From NCBI GenBank assembly GCA_046704785.1, contig JBJKRF010000148.1, positions 1-63,862 on the forward strand: a stretch of 63,862 nucleotides of DNA. The letters are read 5' to 3'. The notes under the pieces are model-generated. The model worked only from the letters and a program-made list of their open reading frames with translations. It did no database searches and was not told the origin of the DNA. This document shows positions 18,606-27,195 of the stretch, in pieces. The position numbers and the translations under genes are program-made. This DNA is from JBJKRF01 sp046704785. GTDB taxonomy: Bacteria > Chloroflexota > Anaerolineae > Anaerolineales > Villigracilaceae. Numbering within the stretch: position 1 is the first letter of the stretch; the number at the start of each line of letters is the position of its first letter.

Positions 18606-19373
18606 ATGTCATTTGCTCCCCTGATCGAAACCCAGAATTTGCTCAAACGCTATGGCGATAAAACTGCCGTGGACAATATCAGCTTCGACGTGCGCGGCGG
18701 TGAAGTCTTCGGATTCCTGGGCCCAAACGGCGCAGGCAAGACGACCACCATCAAGATGATCGTCGGTCTGCTGCAACCCACCAGCGGCACCGTCAAAGTG
18801 GCGGGGTACGACGTGCGCAGCGAACCGTTACGGGCCAAGGCCGCCTGCGGCTACGTGCCCGATACGCCCAATCTGTACCCCAAGCTCTCCGGGCGGGAAC
18901 TGCTGCGCTTCGTGGGCGACCTGTACGAGCTGAAGCGCGACAAGCTCGATGAGCGCATCGAAGAACTGCTCAAGTTGTTCGACCTGAGCGAAGCCGAAGA
19001 CGACACCATCGACGGTTACAGCCACGGGATGCAGCAGAAGACCGCGCTGGCGGCGGCTTTGATCCACGATCCCAAAGTGCTGGTGCTCGACGAGCCAACC
19101 GTCGGCCTGGACCCGAAGTCGGCGCGCCTGATCAAAGACATCCTGCGTCAGTTGGCTGATCGCGGCGCGGCGGTCTTCCTGTCCACGCACATTCTGGAGA
19201 TTGCCGAGCGCATGTGCGACCGCATTGGCATCATCAACAAGGGCAATCTGATCGCGGTGGGCAGCATGGACGAGTTGCGCGCCATGGGCAAGGGCGAACG
19301 CAGCCTGGAAGACATTTTCCTGAGCCTGACGGGCGGCGCCGAAGACGCCGAAATTGCGGCGGTGCTGCGATGA
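18606..19373 (+). CDS. ABC transporter ATP-binding protein
   Basis: A 255-aa ATPase with Walker A GPNGAGKT near residue 40, signature segment YSHGMQQK near residue 139 (variant LSGGQ of ABC-2 exporters), and Walker B VLVLDEPTVGLDP near residue 160. The H-loop is LSTHILEIAERM. It is shorter than the ATPase at 12757-13704 and is a distinct system. GAGAG precedes the ATG. Its stop overlaps the start of the large permease (ATGA), so the two are coupled. Confidence 0.9.
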   Translation: MSFAPLIETQNLLKRYGDKTAVDNISFDVRGGEVFGFLGPNGAGKTTTIKMIVGLLQPTSGTVKVAGYDVRSEPLRAKAACGYVPDTPNLYPKLSGRELLRFVGDLYELKRDKLDERIEELLKLFDLSEAEDDTIDGYSHGMQQKTALAAALIHDPKVLVLDEPTVGLDPKSARLIKDILRQLADRGAAVFLSTHILEIAERMCDRIGIINKGNLIAVGSMDELRAMGKGERSLEDIFLSLTGGAEDAEIAAVLR

Positions 19374-21169
19374 ATCTGGCCCTGGAAGCCCGTCCAGCCG
19401 GATCGCAGCGCGACTTCCCGTTGTGGCATTACGTCTTGAAGTTATTGCGCCTGCGCATCCTGTTGACTTACAACAGCTTTCGCCGGGCCCGCCTGCGGCG
19501 CAAGATCGGCCTGATCATCGTCACCATCCTCGTCCTGGGCTTCGCGGTCTTCGTCTTCGTGATGAGTTGGCTGCTGCTGGGATTCCTGCGTTCGCCGGAA
19601 CTGTCCCGTTTCATGGCCTCCGAGAGCGTGATGGGAGTCTCCGCCTTTCTGGAAGGTGTGCCCGTTCTGATCTTGGGTGGGGCTTTCATTGGCATCCTGC
19701 TGACCAGTTTCGGCATGCTGCTCCAGGCGCTCTACCTGGCCGGCGATATGGATTTTCTATTGAGTGCGCCGTTGCCGATTCGGGCCGTGTTCGTCACCAA
19801 AATGTTGCAGGCCATCCTGCCGAACTTCGGCTTGATTGCCTTATTTGCCCTGCCCGTGCTGATCGGAATGGGCGTGGCCGAAGGATACAACCTGCTGTAC
19901 TATCCACTGGTGGTGATCGTGCTGGCGATGCTGGCCCTCTCTGCCGCAGGACTATCGAGCCTGCTGGTCATGGGCGTGGTGCGTATCTTCCCGGCCCGGC
20001 GCGTGGCAGAAGTGCTGGGTTTCATCGGCGCAACTGTTTCCATCCTGTGTTCGCAGACTGGCAACCTGATGAGTTCGACGGACCTCGGCCAGAATCAGTT
20101 CACAAATGGACAGGTACCGCTGACCTGGATGGCGCGTTTCAACAGTCCCTGGTCGCCGCTGGCCTGGGCCGGACGCGGGCTGGTCGACCTCGGACAAGGT
20201 CACTGGTTCACCGCGCTGCTCTTCCTGACCCTGACGTTGGGCCTGACAGGTGGACTCTTCGCAATTTCCCTGCGCACAGCCGAGCAGTTATATTACAGCG
20301 GCTGGGCCAGTATGCAGATCAGCACGCGCAAGAAGAAAAGCACACGCGTTGTGCCGGCTGCACCCCCCCGGCATTCCCCGTCCAGGCCCTGGGTCGAGCA
20401 GTTGTTCCCGTCTGCGGTGCGCGCCGTCCTGGTAAAAGACTTTCTGGTGCTGCGACGCGATCTGCGCAATATGTCTCAGGTGGTCACGCCAATCATTTTT
20501 GGCGTGGTTTACGCCGTCATGTTGACACACACGGGGAACGATCCATCAGCAGGCGCAAGCGACGCGCCGACCTGGCTCCAGGAAGGGCTCAAAAACTTAC
20601 AAATCTACGGCAACGTTGCCATCTCGCTGTTCGTTAGTTGGTCCCTGCTTTCCCGCTTGGCGCTGATGGGCTTTTCACAAGAAGGCAAAAACTACTGGCT
20701 GTTGAAGAGCGCGCCGCTCAAAGCAGGTGAGTTGGTAACGGCCAAATTCCTGGTAGCCTATCTGCCCTCGTTGGCTCTGGGCTGGCTCTTCATGTTCATC
20801 ATTTCCCTACTAGAACAGATTTCAGCATCCGTATTGATCTTTGGACTGGGCGTAGTCGGCCTGTCAATCGCCGGGGCAGCCGGTATCAACCTGACATTTG
20901 GTATCGCCGGCGCCAATCTGGAGTGGGAAGACCCACGCCGAATGAACGCCGGTTGGCGAGGTTGCCTGAGCATGGTCGCCAGTTTGGCTTACATGCTGTT
21001 CGCGTTAGGGCTGTTCTTCGGCCCGCCGCTGATCCTTTCGGGATTGGGCATCCCGTTGTGGATTGGGCAGGTTATCGGGTTGACGCTGGGAGGCCTCCTC
21101 AGCCTGGTTTGCGCCGTCCTGCCGCCGCGCTGGGCGCTCGGACGGGTAGCCGCCATCGGCGAAGCCTGA
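19370..21169 (+). CDS. Large ABC-2-like permease, about 12 TM helices
   Basis: A 599-aa integral membrane protein, roughly twice the size of a standard ABC-2 permease. It has two groups of helices (about residues 50-305 and 390-595) separated by a charged loop with TRKKKSTR. It resembles the putative ABC exporter permeases found beside single CcmA-like ATPases, where one subunit carries both halves. The ATG overlaps the ATPase stop by 4 nt. Substrate unknown. A terminator follows at 21207-21240. Confidence 0.82.
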   Translation: MNLALEARPAGSQRDFPLWHYVLKLLRLRILLTYNSFRRARLRRKIGLIIVTILVLGFAVFVFVMSWLLLGFLRSPELSRFMASESVMGVSAFLEGVPVLILGGAFIGILLTSFGMLLQALYLAGDMDFLLSAPLPIRAVFVTKMLQAILPNFGLIALFALPVLIGMGVAEGYNLLYYPLVVIVLAMLALSAAGLSSLLVMGVVRIFPARRVAEVLGFIGATVSILCSQTGNLMSSTDLGQNQFTNGQVPLTWMARFNSPWSPLAWAGRGLVDLGQGHWFTALLFLTLTLGLTGGLFAISLRTAEQLYYSGWASMQISTRKKKSTRVVPAAPPRHSPSRPWVEQLFPSAVRAVLVKDFLVLRRDLRNMSQVVTPIIFGVVYAVMLTHTGNDPSAGASDAPTWLQEGLKNLQIYGNVAISLFVSWSLLSRLALMGFSQEGKNYWLLKSAPLKAGELVTAKFLVAYLPSLALGWLFMFIISLLEQISASVLIFGLGVVGLSIAGAAGINLTFGIAGANLEWEDPRRMNAGWRGCLSMVASLAYMLFALGLFFGPPLILSGLGIPLWIGQVIGLTLGGLLSLVCAVLPPRWALGRVAAIGEA

Positions 21170-21206
21170 AGCATGGCAGGCATCAGGCCTCCCAGAAAGA
21201 GAAAGC

Positions 21207-21240
21207 AAAATCCCCAGAAACCCGGGGATTTTTATTTTAT
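21207..21240 (+). terminator. Rho-independent terminator after ABC permease
   Basis: ATCCCC and GGGGAT form a stem around a short loop, followed by a T-rich tract (21229-21240). The facing minus-strand gene ends at 21256. Confidence 0.8.
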
Positions 21241-21255
21241 CCGATAGCCCTTCCG

Positions 21256-22485
21256 TCAATGGCTGCGCAAAAATTCACGGATGGAGATGGCCGCTGCCGC
21301 GCCCTCGCCGACCGCCGCTGCCACCTGCTTGGTGCTGCCATGCCGGGCGTCACCGGCGGCGAACACCCCTGCAACGCTGGTCTCGAATGACAGGGGCGTA
21401 CGCCCCGCTTCTACGGCATGTTCCAGGTCGTGTCCTGTCAAGAGGAAGCCATATTTGTCGGTGACGAGGTAATCCCGGACGAACTCTGTGTTGGGCTTCT
21501 GGCCGATAAAGACGAAAGTCGCTGCCGGGTGCAGTTCTCCCGATTCGCCACTCGACTGGTCGTGGTAGCGGATGGTTTTCATCTTGGCGTCCTGGCCTTC
21601 GAAGGCATCCACCACCGTATTGTATTTGACTTCCACGCGCGAGTCGGGCGCAGTGAGCTTGTCGATGGCGATCTGGCTGGCGGTCAGTTTATCGCCGCGC
21701 ACCAGCAGAGTCACTTTGTCGGCGAAGGTCGTCAGGTGCAGGCCCTCCTCCACGGCGGAGTTCCCGCCGCCGACCACGGCGATCTCCGGCGCGCCCTTGT
21801 AGAAGGGACCGTCGCAGGTGGCGCAAAAATGGATGCCCGCGCCGATGTAATCGTCCTCGCCGGGCACGTCCAGCCGCCGGTACGACGCGCCGCTGGCGAT
21901 CAACACCGCGCGAGCGTGGGAATGCCGGCCATCGGCGGTATAAACTTCCTGATAGCCGTTCTCGTTCGCCAGGCGGACTACGTCTTGCGCCTGCAGGATT
22001 TCCACGCCGAAGCGCCGGGCCTGCTGCGTGACACGGTCGGCAAATTCCTGCCCGCTGATGCCCTCCGGAAAGCCGGGAAAATTATCCAGGCCGACGGTGA
22101 TTCCCGCCTGGCCGCCCAGCCCGGAGCGTTCGACCAACAGCGTGTCGGCGCCCTCGCGCGCAGCATAAATGGCAGCGGTGAGTCCGCTCGGTCCGCCGCC
22201 GACGATGATCAGATCGTAATAGGTCTTGCTGGCTTCGGTCTTGAGTCCCAGTTTGCGAGCGAGTTCCGCATTCGAGGGTTCTACCAGGAAAGACCCATCT
22301 TCGAAGACGATAGTCGGGATGATGCGTTTGCCGTTGTTCTTTTGCAGCACAAAGGCTTCGCCGTCCTTATCCTGCTCGATATCCACCCAGTTAAACGGGA
22401 CAAAATTCTCGCCCAGGAACTTCTTCGAGCGGCGGCAATCCGGGCACCAGTACGCGCCGTAGACGGTAATCTTCGCTTCTGACAT
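21256..22485 (-). CDS. Glutaredoxin-like domain fused to thioredoxin reductase-like protein
   Basis: A 409-aa fusion. Residues 1-80 form a glutaredoxin/thioredoxin-like domain with active site CPDC (14-17) and the cis-Pro region IIPTIV. Residues 95-409 form a thioredoxin reductase-like flavoprotein with FAD site VGGGPSG, the redox pair CATC, the NAD(P)H site VGGGNSAVEEG and the C-terminal GDAR motif. Both redox centres are intact, so electrons could pass from NAD(P)H via FAD and CATC to the fused CPDC. The ATG at 22485 has GGAG at good spacing; the adjacent ATG at 22488 is equally in frame. It lies 16 nt after the glucosidase gene and is probably in its operon. Confidence 0.87.
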   Translation of the reverse strand: MSEAKITVYGAYWCPDCRRSKKFLGENFVPFNWVDIEQDKDGEAFVLQKNNGKRIIPTIVFEDGSFLVEPSNAELARKLGLKTEASKTYYDLIIVGGGPSGLTAAIYAAREGADTLLVERSGLGGQAGITVGLDNFPGFPEGISGQEFADRVTQQARRFGVEILQAQDVVRLANENGYQEVYTADGRHSHARAVLIASGASYRRLDVPGEDDYIGAGIHFCATCDGPFYKGAPEIAVVGGGNSAVEEGLHLTTFADKVTLLVRGDKLTASQIAIDKLTAPDSRVEVKYNTVVDAFEGQDAKMKTIRYHDQSSGESGELHPAATFVFIGQKPNTEFVRDYLVTDKYGFLLTGHDLEHAVEAGRTPLSFETSVAGVFAAGDARHGSTKQVAAAVGEGAAAAISIREFLRSH

Positions 22486-22501
22486 CATGATTCTCCAAAT
22501 C

Positions 22502-25183
22502 TTACACTTTGCTGCGCTTCTCGCCTTGCTGCTGGATGAGTTTAGCCACCAGCCCGGTCCAACCCGTCTGGTGGCTGGCACCCAATCCGGCGCCGTTATC
22601 GCCGTGGAAATATTCGTGGAAAGGAATATAGTCGCGCCAATCCGGGTCGGACTGGAAGGTCTCGTTGCCGCCAAAGACGGCGCGACGTCCCTGCTCGTCG
22701 CGCAGGAACAGGCGGATCAGGCGCCGTGACAATTCGTCGGCAGCCTCGTCCAGGCTGACGGTCTGCCATGAGCCGCTGGGACATTCGATCTTGAAATCGG
22801 GGCTGTAATAGTGGTGGAACTGTTGCAGGGCCTCCACTATCAGGTAATTCATCGGCATCCAGACCGGCCCGCGCCAGTTGGAATTGCCGCCGAACAGGTT
22901 GCTGTCAGATTCGGCGGGGCAGTAATGCACCTCGTGGCGCATGTCATCGAATTCGAGAATATATGGATTCTGGGCGTGGTAGCGTGAGAGCGCGCGCACG
23001 CCGTAGGGTGAGAAGAACTCGTCCTCGTCGAACATGCGATGCAGCACACGTTTCATACGGTGCCCGCGCAAAATAGCCAGCAAACGACGTTCGCCCATGC
23101 CCGGTTCGTGCCAACGCGAGACCAGGCCGGAAAGCTCCAGGCGGTGGCCGAGGAACCACTCCAGGCGTCGCTTGAAATCGGGCAGTTTCTCCAATATATC
23201 GGGCTCGATGGTGGTCACGGCAAAGAGCGGGATCAGTCCCACCATCGAATGGATTTTGATCGGCATACTGTGTCCTGGCCCCAGGTGCAGCACGTCGTAA
23301 AAGAACCCGTCCTCCTCGTCCCACAGGGAAATCCCCTCACCGGCAATGTTGTTCATCGCGCCGGCAATGTACAGGAAATGCTCGAAGAATTTGACGGCGA
23401 TGTCCTCGTAGACGGGGTCTTGCGTAGCCAGTTCCAGGGCCATGGTCAGCATATTCAGGCAGAACATGCCCATCCAGCTCGTGCCGTCGCTTTGCTCCAG
23501 GTGACCGCCCTCCGGCGCGGGAGCGCTGCGGTCGAATACGCCGATGTTGTCCAAGCCCAGGAAGCCGCCCTCGAAGATATTGTTGCCTTCCGAGTCTTTG
23601 CGGTTGACCCACCAGGTGAAGTTCAGGAGCAGCTTGTGGAACATACGCTCCAAAAAATCGTGGTCGTTCGCGCCGTGCTGTTTCTGGTCGATCTTATACA
23701 CGCGCCAGGCCGCCCAGGCCAGCACCGGCGGGTTGACATCGCTGAAGTTCCATTCGTAGGCGGGCACCTGTCCGTTGGGATGCTGGTACCATTCGCGCCC
23801 CAACAACAGCAGTTGACTCTTGGCGAAATCCGTATCCACGAGCGCCAACGGCAAACACTGGAAGGCCAAATCCCAGGCGGCGAACCAGGGGTATTCCCAC
23901 TTATCGGGCATGGAGATGATGTCGGCGGCGTTCAGGTGGCCCCAGCCATGATTGCGCCCCGCTTTGCGTTCGGGTGGCGGCGTGGGTTGCGATGGGTCGC
24001 CGCGCAGCCAGTGTTCGACGTTGTAATGATAGAACTGCTTGGAGCACAGCAAGCCGGCAAAGGCCTGGCGCTGGATGCGCCGCTCGTCGTCGCTGAGGGC
24101 CTTGGGCTGCAGGTCGGCGTAGAAGGCGTCGGCCTCGTCCAGGCGCTGCCGGAAATCGGCGTCGAAGGAGGCGAACGGCTGCGCCGGCAGGGCGGACTCT
24201 TGCGTCTCGACTTTGACCAACCGCAAGCGCAGGCTGGCGGACTCCCCGGCAGCCAGATTCCATTTAACCAGGGCTGCCGCCTTCGTACCGACGCACGCCG
24301 GGTTGACGGCTTCGCTGCGCCCGTCCACCACGAAGGCGTGGAACGCGTCCTTGACGTAGGGCGTCGGGTTGGGCCCGCCGAACAAGCGCGCCACGTTGGT
24401 CTCGTTCTCGGTAAACAACAGAGTTTCTGCCTGCTCACAGGCCAACAGAAAACGCCCCAGAGTGGCGTGATCCGCCTGGAGCCACTTCGGGCCGCTGGCA
24501 GGGTCGGGAGTCACATCCTGCAAGGCGGGACGCGCAATCGGGTCGTGCTCCCAGCCCCAACGCCAGGTGTTGCGAAACCACAGCGTGGGCAGGAGTTGCA
24601 GCGTGGCGGGATCGGGCCCGCGGTTGACCGCGGTGATGCGGATCAGGATGTCGTCGGGCGCGGCCTTGGCATACTCGATGAAAACGTCGAAGTAGCGCTT
24701 CTCGTCGAAGACGCCAGTGTCGAAAAGTTCGTATTCGGGGTCGCTGCGACCGCGCTTGCGGTTGGTCTCGATCAGGTCTTCGTAGGGGAAGGCACGCTGC
24801 GGATATTTGTAGAGCATTTTCATGTAGGAGTGCGTGGGCGTGGAGTCGAGGTAGAAATAATATTCCTTGACATCTTCGCCGTGATTGCCTTCCGGGTTCG
24901 ACAGCCCAAAGAGGCGCTCTTTCAGGATGGGATCCTGGCCGTTCCACAGAGCCAGCGCGAAGCATAAGTTCTGGGTCTGGTCGCACAAGCCGCCCAGCCC
25001 GTCCTCGTTCCAACGGTAGACGTGCGAGCGGGCCTGATCATGGGAGAAATAGGTCCAGGCGTCGCCGCCCGGGCTGTAATCCTCGCGGACGGTGCCCCAG
25101 GCACGTTCGGCCAGGTACGGTCCCCAGCGCTTCCAGTTGGCGCCATCGGTGTGCAGGCGTTTCGACTCGACGTTGTCTTTCAT
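22502..25183 (-). CDS. GH63-family glucosidase (MGH1-like)
   Basis: An 893-aa cytoplasmic protein related to bacterial GH63 glucosidases. The N-terminal LAERAWGTVREDYSPGG and the block WNEDGLGG are typical of this group. The catalytic toroid spans about residues 400-890 (WEYPWFAAWDLAFQ, DGTSWMGMFCLNML, NWRGPVWMPMNYL). Candidate catalytic acids lie in PWFAAWD and in the EFHEYF-like end segment PFHEYFHGDN, by family analogy. No signal peptide is present, so it probably acts on internal oligosaccharides, for example alpha-mannosyl/glucosyl-glycerate. It is followed by the redox fusion gene and preceded by a strong terminator of the sigma operon. Confidence 0.85.
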   Translation of the reverse strand: MKDNVESKRLHTDGANWKRWGPYLAERAWGTVREDYSPGGDAWTYFSHDQARSHVYRWNEDGLGGLCDQTQNLCFALALWNGQDPILKERLFGLSNPEGNHGEDVKEYYFYLDSTPTHSYMKMLYKYPQRAFPYEDLIETNRKRGRSDPEYELFDTGVFDEKRYFDVFIEYAKAAPDDILIRITAVNRGPDPATLQLLPTLWFRNTWRWGWEHDPIARPALQDVTPDPASGPKWLQADHATLGRFLLACEQAETLLFTENETNVARLFGGPNPTPYVKDAFHAFVVDGRSEAVNPACVGTKAAALVKWNLAAGESASLRLRLVKVETQESALPAQPFASFDADFRQRLDEADAFYADLQPKALSDDERRIQRQAFAGLLCSKQFYHYNVEHWLRGDPSQPTPPPERKAGRNHGWGHLNAADIISMPDKWEYPWFAAWDLAFQCLPLALVDTDFAKSQLLLLGREWYQHPNGQVPAYEWNFSDVNPPVLAWAAWRVYKIDQKQHGANDHDFLERMFHKLLLNFTWWVNRKDSEGNNIFEGGFLGLDNIGVFDRSAPAPEGGHLEQSDGTSWMGMFCLNMLTMALELATQDPVYEDIAVKFFEHFLYIAGAMNNIAGEGISLWDEEDGFFYDVLHLGPGHSMPIKIHSMVGLIPLFAVTTIEPDILEKLPDFKRRLEWFLGHRLELSGLVSRWHEPGMGERRLLAILRGHRMKRVLHRMFDEDEFFSPYGVRALSRYHAQNPYILEFDDMRHEVHYCPAESDSNLFGGNSNWRGPVWMPMNYLIVEALQQFHHYYSPDFKIECPSGSWQTVSLDEAADELSRRLIRLFLRDEQGRRAVFGGNETFQSDPDWRDYIPFHEYFHGDNGAGLGASHQTGWTGLVAKLIQQQGEKRSKV

Positions 25184-25253
25184 GGGCAGGGCCTCGCTTT
25201 GGCGGAATTTGAGAATCGGGGCAGTCTGGCAAAATTTTCAGGAGCGGGAGAGT

Positions 25254-25286
25254 CAAAAAAACATTGCGAGCGCGAGTCCGCAATGC
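25254..25286 (-). terminator. Terminator of the sigma/anti-sigma operon
   Basis: On the minus strand CATTGCG and CGCAATG (arms at 25279-25285 and 25262-25268) form a stem with a GC-rich loop, followed by eight T residues (25254-25261). The anti-sigma gene ends 3 nt upstream at 25289. Confidence 0.85.
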
Positions 25287-25288
25287 TT

Positions 25289-25540
25289 TCAGGCGTTTTT
25301 CCAGTCGTGGAACAGGGTGAGCAGTTCGTCACGCTGGCGAGGCGTCAGGCGCTCCTCGCGCAAATTTCCCACCAAACGGATGGTCTGGCGCATTTGCTCG
25401 AGGTAATGCGTACAGCCGATACAGGAGGAGAGATGCCGTTCGAAGCGCAGGCGGTCCGGCTCGGAGAGCTTTCCTTCCAGGTAGTCGGTGACGACTTGGA
25501 CGAGTTCCTGGCAGTTCATGGAAGTGTGGCTGTCGGTCAT
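25289..25540 (-). CDS. Zinc-finger (zf-HC2) anti-sigma factor
   Basis: An 83-aa protein with the ZAS pattern C10, H36, C40, C43 (Hx3Cx2C in RHLSSCIGC). It has no membrane segment, unlike many anti-sigma factors, so it is a soluble sensor and the signal is probably cytoplasmic, for example redox. It overlaps the sigma factor gene by 4 nt. The redox fusion gene downstream makes thiol stress an attractive but unproven signal. Confidence 0.88.
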   Translation of the reverse strand: MTDSHTSMNCQELVQVVTDYLEGKLSEPDRLRFERHLSSCIGCTHYLEQMRQTIRLVGNLREERLTPRQRDELLTLFHDWKNA

Positions 25541-26184
25541 GAGAGTTGCTCCTGGAAGTAACGTTCCAGCGCGCGGCGTACTTTGCTACGCGCGCGATGC
25601 AGGAGCACGCGTTGATTGGTCTCACTGATCTCCAGGATGTTACAGACTTCCTGCGACGAAAAGCCGTCCACGTCGCGCAGGCTGATGACGATGCGCTGGT
25701 TGTCGGGCAGGCCGGCGATGGCTTTGCCGACCTGCGCCAGGGTTTCGCCGGAGAGCAAGCGCTGTTCGGGATCGTTCCAGGACTCGGGCTTTTGGGCCCA
25801 ACTGCCGGGTTCGTTTGGATGGTCGGGCGGGTTGAAGCGGTCGGGGTCGACGATAGGTTCGTCGGGCGAAGCGGGGCCCAGGTCGCTGAAGGACAGGCTG
25901 CGGTTCTCGCGCAGGCTGCGCGTCTTGGCGCGGTTGGTCAGAATGGTGTAAATCCAGGTCTTCAAACTGGAGCGCCCTTCGAAGCGTTCCAGCCCCTGCA
26001 AGACGGCCAGCCAGGTCTCCTGGGCAACTTCTTCGGCCACGGACGTGTCGTGCACATAGAGCATGGCCAGACGCACCAGGGAGGTGTGGTACTGCTCCAC
26101 CAGGTCGGTGAAGGCGGCCTCGTCGCCGCGCCGCAGTGCGGCAAGCAGGTCGGTCTCGTCTTTGGCGTTGGAAGGCGAATTCAC
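25537..26184 (-). CDS. ECF-type RNA polymerase sigma factor
   Basis: A 215-aa ECF sigma factor. Region 2 spans about residues 10-85 (LVRLAMLYVHDTSVAEEVAQ, TWLAVLQGL, TWIYTILTNRAK). A Pro-rich linker of about 50 residues follows, then region 4 at about 150-210 (LPDNQRIVISLRDVDGFSSQ, RVLLHRARSKVR). The frame runs open to a TTG at 26220, but that TTG is the -35 box of the promoter. The GTG at 26184, 7 nt after the -10 box, is the better start and implies a leaderless message. Coupled to the soluble anti-sigma gene by a 4-nt overlap. Confidence 0.9.
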   Translation of the reverse strand: MNSPSNAKDETDLLAALRRGDEAAFTDLVEQYHTSLVRLAMLYVHDTSVAEEVAQETWLAVLQGLERFEGRSSLKTWIYTILTNRAKTRSLRENRSLSFSDLGPASPDEPIVDPDRFNPPDHPNEPGSWAQKPESWNDPEQRLLSGETLAQVGKAIAGLPDNQRIVISLRDVDGFSSQEVCNILEISETNQRVLLHRARSKVRRALERYFQEQLS

Positions 26185-26191
26185 GTTTTTT

Positions 26192-26220
26192 AGGATACTC
26201 CTCTCGCCGGGGGCTGTCAA
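26192..26220 (-). promoter_or_regulatory. Near-consensus promoter of the sigma factor operon
   Basis: On the minus strand a perfect TTGACA (26215-26220) and TATCCT (26192-26197) are separated by 17 bp. The GTG start is 7 nt downstream of the -10 box. This is a housekeeping-type promoter. Confidence 0.8.
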
Positions 26221-26391
26221 TCATGACCTTCGGCGGGGGCCGCGCCTCGATTGCCGCCCAAGCGGTTTGTGCAACTTCCTTAAGTTGTAGGGTTGTGTTC
26301 TGGATTTTTCCCGAAAACCAGACCTTGCGCGCTCCATTTTTATAAAGTTGCGGCACGAATTGGCATGCCTTATGCAAAACGAGAAAAGTCC

Positions 26392-26433
26392 TTGATTAAT
26401 GGAACGAAAGGGTGTATCTTTATTGTATATACA
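26392..26433 (+). promoter_or_regulatory. mazEF promoter with palindromic operator
   Basis: TTGATT (26392-26397) and TATCTT (26415-26420) are separated by 17 bp. A perfect palindrome TGTATATACA lies at 26424-26433, across the expected transcription start. This is a plausible autorepression site for the MazE or MazEF complex. The leader then carries AGGAGA before the mazE ATG. Confidence 0.65.
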
Positions 26434-26449
26434 TACAGGAGACATTCTT

Positions 26450-26692
26450 ATGCGCACAAAAATTCAGAAATGGGGCAATAGTCTTGCCCTGCGAATTCCA
26501 AAAGCCTTTGCTCTTGACGCTCAACTGGAAAACAATTCGTGTGTGGAAATCAGCATCGTCGAAGGCAAAGTTGTTATTACGCCTGTACCAGCATCCAATT
26601 GGACGCTCGATGAATTGCTGGCAGGTATCACGAAAGATAATCTTCACAATGAAGTTGATACGGGATTTGCCGTAGGGAAGGAAATCTGGTGA
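26450..26692 (+). CDS. mazE: MazE-type antitoxin (AbrB/SpoVT fold)
   Basis: An 80-aa antitoxin. The N-terminal swapped-hairpin DNA-binding motif KIQKWGNSLALRIPKA is typical of MazE, followed by EISIVEGKVVITPV. The acidic C-terminal tail (DELLAGITKD to the end) should bind and neutralise the toxin. The ATG at 26450 follows AGGAGA by 8 nt. The toxin gene starts 4 nt after the stop. The local DNA is more AT-rich than the flanking genes, suggesting acquisition. Confidence 0.9.
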   Translation: MRTKIQKWGNSLALRIPKAFALDAQLENNSCVEISIVEGKVVITPVPASNWTLDELLAGITKDNLHNEVDTGFAVGKEIW

Positions 26693-26696
26693 AGCG

Positions 26697-27044
26697 ATGG
26701 CTTATATTCCCGATAGCGGCGACATTGTTTGGCTCATGTTCAACTCGCAAGCGGGTCACGAACAAGCAGGACACAGACCCGCCTTGGTCTTATCTCCAAA
26801 ATCTTATAACGGGAAAGTCGGTTTAGCCCTTCTCTGCCCAATTACGAGTCAAGTCAAAGAGTATCCTTTTGAAGTCTTGATGCCCGAAGGGTTGGAAATC
26901 AAAGGCGCAATCTTGTCTGACCAGATAAAAAGCCTTGATTGGAAAGCAAAAAAGGCAGCGTTCGCCTGTAAGTTGCCGCCCGATAAGTTCAATGAAGTCG
27001 TCAAGAAATTAAGCACCTTAATTCGTGAGCAAGTTCAAAAGTAG
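26697..27044 (+). CDS. mazF: MazF-type endoribonuclease toxin
   Basis: A 115-aa PemK/MazF-fold RNase that cleaves single-stranded mRNA at short motifs. The start DSGDIVWLMF and QAGHEQAGHRPALVLS match the family, including the conserved Arg in HRPALV; CPITSQVKEYPFEV matches the second conserved strand pair with Thr/Ser. The sequence looks intact. It is the second gene of a classical antitoxin-toxin operon under one operator. Cleavage specificity cannot be predicted. Confidence 0.9.
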   Translation: MAYIPDSGDIVWLMFNSQAGHEQAGHRPALVLSPKSYNGKVGLALLCPITSQVKEYPFEVLMPEGLEIKGAILSDQIKSLDWKAKKAAFACKLPPDKFNEVVKKLSTLIREQVQK

Positions 27045-27195
27045 TGTCTTACGAACGGAACTTGCGCTCTGAGAATCTACCGCAAGCCCCTCTGAACTTC
27101 ATGCCATAAGTATGGCGGCGGAGCAAGCGACACGCCCTGTTATACTACCCGCAAGCAATACACTTTCATACTTCTTATTAGGAGGAAACCTCATC

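Noticed and set aside
22510..25180. Long plus-strand frames opposite the glucosidase gene, such as 23039-24967
   Set aside because: They are antisense frames of a GC-rich gene with clear protein family features on the minus strand.
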